A stretch of DNA of 64,000 nucleotides from Formicarius rufipectus (Eukaryota > Chordata > Aves > Passeriformes > Formicariidae), in the NCBI GenBank assembly GCA_013399695.1, contig VXAU01002235.1:953363-1017362 (forward strand). Direction: 5' to 3'. The number at the start of each line of letters is the position of its first letter. Positions within the stretch are counted from its first letter, which is position 1. The position numbers were made by a program, and so were the translations under genes. Below the pieces are notes generated by a model. The model was not told the DNA's origin, did not search any database, and worked only from the letters and a program-made list of their open reading frames with translations. Below are positions 55,881-64,000 of this stretch, piece by piece.

Positions 55881-58800
55881 TGTTGGCCTTGTTGTTATGG
55901 CATCATTCAAACTGATGGTTTGTTGTTACAGGGAATGTCAAGAAGCTGCATTTGTTGGGAATAAAGCAGGATTTATTTTCTGCATTATTTAATGGCACTT
56001 CCTTCCCTCACTCAGCATTAGAACTTGAGGGTACAAATCTCAAGCAGAGCAGCAAAACTCTTAGTAACACTTTAACAGGATTTATTAAGTTTGTTTGCTT
56101 GAATAAACATCAGAATCCTCAAGCACTTTCTTTTCTGAAGATTAACAAGGAACCTGGTTGCCTGACACTGTGATTTCAGCATGTGAAGGGTGTCTTTCTG
56201 CTTTTACAGATTCCATCCTATATCTCTTTTTAGGTGGCACAAGGGACATCAGCCCCAAAAAGTGCACCTGTATTGGGGAGTTCCCAAGCTCAGGGGTTAC
56301 GCTGTATTTCTCCAGCTGGTTTTTAAATCATTGCAGTCAAACAGGTTCAACAAATTCTACATGCACATAAATCTGCTTCACCAATACACACCAGCACAAA
56401 TTTGCAGGATATTTACACAACACAAATACTGTTACATACTAATTTTAGGAGTCAGTTTTACATCACCAAGAGTGAAAAACATCACACACTTTAATTGTGA
56501 ACATCAGTTGGGAAGAAATAATATTGTAATTCATGTACTTGCAGAGAAGTTTATAGCTATTGTTTAATGCCTGTTACACCTCAGTTCCTATCTGTGTGTG
56601 CAACTTGTTTGCTCTTTGTGTTTTTCCTTGTACTTTATACTCAGTTTCTGCCATCTCTCCTCTGTTGTTGGCCTTGTCCAGCTAATGAGCTGTTTCACAT
56701 TTAGGGGAAATTCCAGCCTATTGATAGAGTTACAAATTTTGATTCTCAGAAGTGTGTGAGATGTTCAGACCAGGTTCTGATCCATTCCTTGCAAAGAAGA
56801 ACAACACCAGTGACTTCCTCTGAGTCGCTTCTGATTTTTAGCTGTGAGTTATCCACAATAAAGGGCCTGGCTCTGCCTATTTCCCTGGTGCAGTTCTGTT
56901 TGTTTTGGGGGATTGATCATCCCACAGCTTGGATAGGGCTGACTGTGAGCTCCTGAACCAAATGCAAGCCTGACTATGCTTCAGTAGCCATGAGAAAGAT
57001 CCTTTGGATTGGATTTGGAGCTTGCATCCAGACATTGTTTTCCATCTTGGAGTGATTCTAGGCAAGCTGCTAAACTTGTCTATTCCACTTACACTACAGA
57101 TACCTTGTTTTTTTCACAAAACCCATAGGTGCTGCTTAGGAATTCTAATTTATGATACACTCTGAATGCCTCCTATTCAAACTTTTTCATTTTGAACAGT
57201 CTTTTCATGCCTATATTGAAAATATTAATAGTGTGTTTGTAAAAAAGAAAAAAAACAACAAGAGAGAAAGTTTCCATTTCCATATGGAAAATGACTGAAG
57301 GGTATGTACAAAATTAGGGCTGCCTGTTGGAACATTAACAGATTTGTCACACTCTTAGTCTCAGCTAATCCATGCAAAGTTGGGAAGAAAGTAATTCAGT
57401 GTGGATTTGGGAGCTCCTCACTGGGTGCAGGGCTGTTGAGAATGCAGAGCGGGGATGTCCCTGATGCCTCCCAAACTCAGAGGTGCTGATTTGCACCTGG
57501 AAGTCACCTGTCAGGGAAATCTGCTGCATCTCATGTAAGACAACTGTTGTAGAGCATGTTCTTTAACTTGCACTTCGAAGTCTTCTCCTGTTCAACCCAC
57601 CACAGATAAATGGAATACTACAGTGTGCAGAATGGCAGGATCCTCAGGAAAAGGCATGGAAAGGGCTGGTCATGGACCTGGAAACATGAAAAAGGGAAAC
57701 AGTTGAACAATGTCCATGCATTTGGGTATGTACTCCCTGTGCCCTGCCATTCTACCAACTGATTGCTCACATTCCAACAAGTTTTGGTGGCATCATTAGA
57801 CTGAAATGTCCGAATTCCAGTGTGTCTTTGTCACAGTTGAAGCCCCCAAAGGTTGATGTGCTGTGGGTAAATATGCAGGAGACCCAATCCTTTGTAGTAC
57901 TTTTGTAGCACTGATCAACCTGGAAAACAGATTAAAATCAGGGCAGAGCAGTTCTTCTGCCTTGGCTTAAACTGGATGTATTGTTTTATCAGAATAGGCC
58001 TCTGAATCAAAATGCCAGAAAATGTGAAAATGTGAAGAAATACTCACAAGTACCTGCATTTCCCCAATCCATATTAAGTCAGAGAAGACTAAGTGCATTT
58101 TGCTGCATTTCCCACTGCATATGCACAATTAAGAAAGGCAACTGTACTCCACAGTGAAGCTGTGCTTTGATCTCAGGATATTCCATTTTAATGTCTGTTT
58201 GGGTAGCATTTATCCCCAAGTCTTTCTGCCTGGAAGCTGGGGTTTCTGCTCACACTGTAGTGTCTGTGTGAAGCACAGGCCAAAAGAGACAAAGGCTGAA
58301 ATGCAGAGGCTGCAGGAGGCTGGCAGTTTTCTTTTGTAGTGTGGGGTTTGGTTTTTGGATTTTTTTCCTCTGTTGTTGCTGCATTCCAGTTCTGATCCTA
58401 TCTGCTGTATCATAGTTTGGCTTCACTCCCTCATAGTTTGATGTCCCAACTTTTCCTTGTTAGCACCGGGAAATCATAAGCTTACAGTGAGTGATAGCCA
58501 GTAGGTCTGGGATTGATTACAAACAAAAATCCTAGATAAGATCATAAATTTAACCCATCCCTGTGATGTGATCGTATCAGGATTCAAGTACGTCTAAAAG
58601 TTGTTTCCGATTTTCAGCCACTTCATCTGGTTTCCATCCAGCCCAGCTGGGAGTGCAGTGCTCTTGCGGTGGACTCTAATCCATGCCAGCCTGGCTTGGA
58701 AGAAACCCTTGTTTCTGTTATTATTGTATTAGAAAATGGATAGAAATGCTTTAGACAGGATGGACATTTCAAGGAAGATCAGTTCAAGCACTGCTGAGAT

Positions 58801-59225
58801 AAAACTGGCTTGAATAAGAACACAGGGCGGCTTTCCCACCCTGCTGCCATGCCTCCCATTCCCTTCCTGAACTTTAACTGCACCTAAACAAATCCAAAAT
58901 GGTGTTTTAACACCTGAAAGTCAGTGGAGAAACACTAGAGACCAAACCTGCACTTGGTAATTCATTAAGAAGAGCAACTGAACCAACCAGACGTGGTCGG
59001 TCCCAGCAAACCCACACTCTGAGATGTTTAATGCCTATTTCTCCATTCCAGGAGGAGGTATTTGTGCTCCTTCTGCAACTGCTGCTCATCTGTTTTTATA
59101 TTCACCCTACCTCTGAGCTGCCAGCTTTTCCCTGCTGTAAATGAGTGCAGGGATTCAGCCCTTTGCCTGGGAGCAGACTGAGCTTTGCACCTTCGGCAGC
59201 GCCGGAGCCGATGTGCTCCTGCATC
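55881..59225. other. Intergenic, nothing recognised
   Basis: 3.3 kb without a supported exon or named repeat. An A-rich run lies at 57240-57257. Confidence 0.45.
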
Positions 59226-59520
59226 CATCCCCTCGCCCGCATCCACCAGGTGATTTAATGTTACTGTTGCTTTAACGGCCTCATCGCTGCTCTGGCTACA
59301 CAGTAGTTGTCTCCTGTGTGACTGTGCCTGGGAAAATCTATTACTGGAGTGCCATTAATCTGAGGCTGCCGCCTCTGGCACTTTCTGACTCTTCTATTTA
59401 ATGGGCCTCTGCTTCCGGAGCTCTGGAGACCTGCTGTTTTCCTCTCTTGATCAGCTTTGTTTAATTATCAAAATATTTGATGCAGAAAATTGACATTAGT
59501 TGTGAAGGTTTCTGCCTTCC
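59226..59520. promoter_or_regulatory. Candidate conserved non-coding element
   Basis: CCAGGTGATTTAATGTTACT, TGCCATTAATCTGAGGCTGC and TTTAATTATCAAAATATTTG lie in a repeat-free block, with CpGs at its left edge (AGCGCCGGAGCCGATG, 59199-59214). Enhancer-like texture. Confidence 0.35.
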
Positions 59521-61960
59521 TCCTCCCTGCAGCCCTCCCTCCCAGCTTTGGAGTGACATTGAGATCTTCACGTGTTCCACCTTCACCTTAAAATAGAAAA
59601 TCCAGGGAAGGGCCATTTGCTCTCCTGGGCAGAGGCTGCATTAGTGAGCCCCAGGTAACTGCTGTGACCCCTGTGCTGGGCAGGTCGAGCTGCACCTTTG
59701 CCTCCTCCCTGCAGCCACATGGCATTTCTGAAAAGATGGGAAAAGAGGAGCCCCCCCCATGGGTTCCTGAGCCTGGCTCCAGGCTGAGCTCACCAGTAAA
59801 TGAAGGCTCAGTGACTTTCAAAATCATGGAAGACCCTTAGAGCTGAGATTTTCACTCTGCCTTCCCACCCTGTTGTCAAAGCAGGAAGGTTTAGGTGCTG
59901 CAAGTGTTTCAAGTGCATTTTGCTTACCCAGTGACCACAGTCCTCATTCCAGGACTTTGGAATGGGTCCATGTGAACTAATATTTAATGCTAAAATCTTG
60001 GGGCAATGTTGATACCAGAGATCAGTATCTTCACAAGTAGAGAAGATAAAGTCCTGAAGAAGTCCTCAAATCAGCGGAACAAAAACATCATGGGCGAGAA
60101 GGCAAATTCAAATAAAGTGAATTACTGTTCTCACAGGGCATCTTTAGGTGCTGGAATGACTAATAAATAGAAGGGGTAGGTTTTCTGTGCCTGAAATCTC
60201 TGCAATGAGTCTGGATTCCCTGTCCTTTTTCCAAGCAGAACTGTCCAGGTTTAGTGCAGGGTAAGAGGGGGAAGTGCCTGGGCTCTGCTGTTCTGGTCAG
60301 GCCAGAGGAGCTGCTGTTTCTCTTTGGTTTTTGAGTCTTTGCTCCTGCCATGCTCTTCTCAGCACTGCCTGGGCAAAGGAGCTTCCAGGAGCATCCCAAA
60401 GCCATGTCACAGGCTGTGTCTCTTGCTTCTGCTGCCTCTTTACAAAGCGCAGTGAGTGCTGAAATGTGAATTACTGAGATTTGGGGCTACTGGGAGACAA
60501 AGCAGGGGAGCTATTTGTGTAATGATGGAACGTGAGTACCACTGGTGTGTTCTGCCCTCACAGATGTGCCTGTTTGCTCTGCTGGACTTGTTCCTGCTGC
60601 TACTGTTACTTTCTTTGTCCAATACATATGCTCTACTTTCTTCACAAGACACAGACAGACCATAAGGAAGGTGAGTAAAGTACAGATGGGGCCCATAAAA
60701 GTTATCCAGCTCACTACTGCAATGACTTTCAACAAGTAAAGCACATTCCAGCATTAATTATCCTTGTTTACCAGCAAAACCTTACATGCTGTTGTCACCC
60801 TCAGACTGGGATTAATTGCTGTTTGATGTTTGTGTAGTTTATTTGGGTCCCACAAGGTATATAAATATTTCCCATTCTCCTTATTAATTCTTTTAAAATG
60901 GATTATGTTTACTAATTAGTTAATACTAGAAAGCTCTCAGAGGAGCTGGGATATTTGAACAAAGCATTTTACAATTATAAAAATAGCATTTAACTGAGGC
61001 CAGAACATTTTGCAGAAGGACATGGATTTTGATGAGGAAGCTTCTGGGCATCAGAGTGTTTTCTGCAGCCAAAGACAAAGGGACACACTGACAGAACAGG
61101 TGACCAGACACAAGTGAATTTTGCCACTGCTCAGATGGGTTTGTTTTCAGCCCAGGCAAATAGAAACAAGTCCAAGGTCTCCAAACCTTGCAATGCTGTG
61201 TCACAGGATTGCTTTCCAGCTGCTCTTGTGCTCAGATGGCCCTGCCAGGAGAAGGGAATTGTCTGGGCTGAATTCTTCCCTCCCTCACAGCTGAAGCAGG
61301 GAATACACATGATAGTGTAGTAGACAACCAAGTGTTACTCTTTGGGCTCAGGTTTTTTAGTAAATTTTCATTAGAACTTCCAATCTGCTCTAAATAAAGG
61401 GGCAAATTGATGATTTATAAAAAACCTGGCCAGTTAGCGACTACTCCTTGGCTGCATGATAAAAGAATATTAGGAAGAAACAAGGTTTATGGGCTCTTCC
61501 CTTCAACCCCCTCCACTTTGAAAGGCTTTAATCTTGTGTGGTTACAATTCTTCAACCTCTGTCTTGCACTGCTTTTATACCTGGAATATTTTTGTTGAAG
61601 TGAGTGAAGTTACCTGTGTGTAATTCTGGATTAATCTATTGCAGGCAGCTCTGAACCCCTCGGATAAACAGTGAGTGCACAGCAAGAGATAATCAGATCA
61701 GACTCTCCTTTCGAATAACCACTGCTGAAAGATCAGTGACAAACCTTGTGCTCTCTAGAGCTCAGAAATGCAAAAAGCCAGTGTGGCAAGAGGTGTTCAT
61801 TGCATCACAAATTTGGGCACGAGAAAAAGGAACACCTCGAGCTTCATTTATACTGCAAATGAAAATAATCATAAAGATACAAACCACCAAGGTGCAAAAT
61901 GAGTTTTCCAATTCATAAGCACAAGCCACCACGAGTTAAAACCTCTTGGTTTCTTCCCAG
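59521..61960. other. Intergenic, nothing recognised
   Basis: No supported feature. A C-run at 59751-59758 is the only oddity. Confidence 0.45.
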
Positions 61961-61979
61961 AGTGCCCCAGGCAATAGTT

Positions 61980-62480
61980 TTCATATATATTTCTCCATGG
62001 TCAGAAGTCAGAGCAGACCACTGCTATCTAAGACCTTGACTTTTTTTCCCTGACAGTTACAATTATTACAGCCCGGGGGACTCATTTTCTCAGTCTGGCC
62101 ACCCGCTGACCCAGCCTGCAACCAGAATACACTTTAAAACAAACAAACACCAGCTCAGCTCCCCTCTCCTCCTTCTCCTCCCCCAGCTCTGGAATATTTT
62201 TACACCACACTCCTGCAGAAGGATATTAACCACTATTGCTGAAGGCACAATCACATTATCAGCACCATTCCCTCTCCCTTTCTCCCTCTCCTCCCCCCAA
62301 AGATAAATTTTTTATGCTGCTATTTTCTTCTCTTTTGTATTTGGCATTCGATATTTACGTGATAAACTGCAGAGCTGCTGCTAAATGGGCTCTGATACAA
62401 CTTAATAAATACATAACAACATCCAGACTGCACCATATTACTGCATCCTGGACTGCCAGGGATCCTTGGAGATAATGTCT
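61980..62480. promoter_or_regulatory. Candidate conserved non-coding element
   Basis: AT-rich words (GTTACAATTATTACAGCC, ATTCGATATTTACGTGATAA, ACTTAATAAATACATAAC) lie alongside pyrimidine tracts at 62160-62185 and 62268-62298. No repeat similarity or exon. Confidence 0.35.
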
Positions 62481-63183
62481 GCTAAAGGAAAGTTAAGCCT
62501 TAGTCTAGGGAAAATAGATGTTTCCCTATTCTGGAATAATTAATGGAATGAAATGAGCTGGCTGATAACACTGTCTCTCCCTGATTGCCTTTCAGAAGTG
62601 CACACACTCTGTGGTTCCCTCTGCCATTCCCTGAGCCTGGCTGTGCTGGAGCACCAAACTCCTCGGGATGAACATGTAAGGAACACACAACTAACACTCT
62701 GTTACTTGTCTCCTGTTGTCTGCTGCCCCAGCCAAAAATTGTCCCAAGGAAAGCGTGGCATTTGTAGGCTTAACTTTGGAAAGAGGTCTGTGTTGGAGGT
62801 GCTCCCCTGAAGTAAAGTGATTCAGTGAGCACAGCAAGATCAAACCTGGGGGCTGGACATCTCTAAAGAGAGGACATGAAGGGGATAGAGCAAAAATATA
62901 CAGTTCAGAGGGTAGATCCTAGGTACAGACAGATCCTCCTGCAAGGGAGGTAACTCACCATCACCTGAAGTGCACAAAACCTTTCTCCAATCTCAGAGTT
63001 TAATATTTTTAAAGGTTTTTTCTTTCAGATTTTTAGCATCTTTAATTTTTTTTTCACCCAGATAATTGTTGATTACACAGTGGACAAAATACTTCCCCCT
63101 ACATATGCTGAGCATCGAGTAACATTCAGGGAGAATTTCCAACTGTGACGGGGGCAGAAGAACTATCACTCCATGTCCTGGAG
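62481..63183. other. Intergenic, nothing recognised
   Basis: No supported feature. Confidence 0.45.
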
Positions 63184-63275
63184 ACATAGAATCCCAGAAT
63201 GTTTTGAGTGGGAAGAGACCCTAAAGATCATCCAGTTCCAACCTCCTGCCACAGGCAGGGATCCCTCCTCAGATC
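63184..63275 (-). mobile_element. CR1 LINE 3' fragment
   Basis: ACATAGAATCCCAGAATGTT, AGAGACCCTAAAGATCATCC and CTGCCACAGGCAGGGATCCC match the reverse-complement CR1 tail. About 92 bp. Confidence 0.88.
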
Positions 63276-64000
63276 CCATTTGCTCTCAGTGTAGTTGTTC
63301 ACAAAGTGCAGTTTCTTCAGGTGTAGATGCCCAGGCATTCCATTAACAAACACTGGGATGTCTTTTGATGGAAGTAGCATTTCCTTGTTTAATTCCTGAT
63401 AACAAGACTAGTCAGACGGTGAGTGTGAAAAATAAGGCTGGAGGTGATCTCTGAGGATTGTACATCCCTGATTCACACGATGAAACTTTAGTTCCTACAC
63501 TGCATATACATGTGTGTTGTTATCTATCCAGGAAGAAAGGAGAAATTATTCCAGAGTTTGTATCAACCATAGAGGAACCTTTAAAAAACCTAAAAAACCC
63601 AACTTCAGCAATCTCTAAAATCTCTCTGGTTTAGAGGTGAGCTGTTTTGCCTGTGATGACACGGATGCAGGGGATGAATGCTTCACAAACACACATGGAC
63701 ACGTAGGGAGGTACATTCAGGAATCGTTCCTCTAATTTCCCCCTACTTTCCTCATCCAAAATGCCTGTCTTTTCTTTACCAGAATCTTTTCCAACTGTGT
63801 CCTAATTGCTGAAACCTTCAGCATAAAGTACCATCAACCAAAATGAAGCGAGGCAGACTCGCACACAAGCTGCAAAACTTTGCAACACAAAGCCACTTCA
63901 CAAAGAGTTTGGCTCTATAGAAACCCCAGTGAATGCCAGGAGGAATCCCAGAAAACTTTGCATGATGCTTCAAAATGCACCCCAGGGATGCCGAGCTTGT
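63276..64000. other. Intergenic to window end, nothing recognised
   Basis: No supported feature. Confidence 0.45.

Noticed and set aside
53000..64000. Possible 5' exons of PRDM16 at the right side
   Set aside because: I looked for PR/SET or zinc-finger coding content and saw none. The neighbouring-gene idea rests only on expected gene order.
1..64000. CRISPR array, operon, toxin-antitoxin or phage-type systems
   Set aside because: No regularly spaced repeats and no compact gene clusters. Intron-containing gene structure and CR1/LTR repeats show vertebrate DNA.
1..64000. tRNA, rRNA, snoRNA or microRNA genes
   Set aside because: No tRNA A/B-box pair with a foldable cloverleaf or other recognisable RNA gene was seen by eye. 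A covariance-model scan would be decisive.

Overview
This window looks like vertebrate nuclear DNA, most likely from a bird and probably from a gene-poor part of a microchromosome. Three things point there: GT-AG-spliced exons of one recognisable vertebrate gene, many short 5'-truncated CR1 LINE tails (the usual avian repeat) in both orientations, and one solo endogenous-retrovirus LTR. I cannot fix the order of bird. Nothing prokaryotic, plasmid-like or CRISPR-like is present.

Left part (about 0.6-13.0 kb): one complete gene on the minus strand, which I identify as TTC34 (tetratricopeptide repeat protein 34). I could assemble seven coding exons with compatible phases into a 1,038-residue open reading frame: 12216-10688, 10586-10361, 8677-8485, 7054-6888, 6453-6186, 5927-5713 and 1181-663. 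A probable non-coding first exon lies in a CpG island at about 12.5-13.0 kb. That island carries a good RFX-type X-box (12954-12967) and a GC box, which suggests ciliary-type transcriptional control. The leader also holds a short upstream ORF that overlaps the main start.

Right part (13.0-64.0 kb): no protein-coding exon that I can support. By known vertebrate gene order the flank upstream of TTC34 leads towards PRDM16, so this may be part of that gene's distal regulatory landscape, but PRDM16 itself is not seen here. The stretch holds CR1 fragments, a 551-bp solo LTR with a perfect 6-bp target duplication (41452-42002), simple repeats and a degenerate 18-24-bp minisatellite (13.8-14.0 kb). 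It also holds CpG-rich patches near 19.1, 25.0-25.4 and 37.7 kb, two CTCF-core matches (19153, 52494), and AT-rich blocks with homeodomain- or octamer-like motifs that look like conserved non-coding elements (14.1, 17.7-18.0, 20.9-21.3, 22.3, 31.7-32.5, 52.5, 59.2 and 62.0 kb). The conservation calls rest on texture and motifs only, since no alignment could be run.

I did not find a new multi-gene system. The most useful leads are the X-box promoter of TTC34, the CpG island with a near-palindromic X-box at 37.7 kb that has no recognised gene, the intact solo LTR, and the candidate enhancer blocks.
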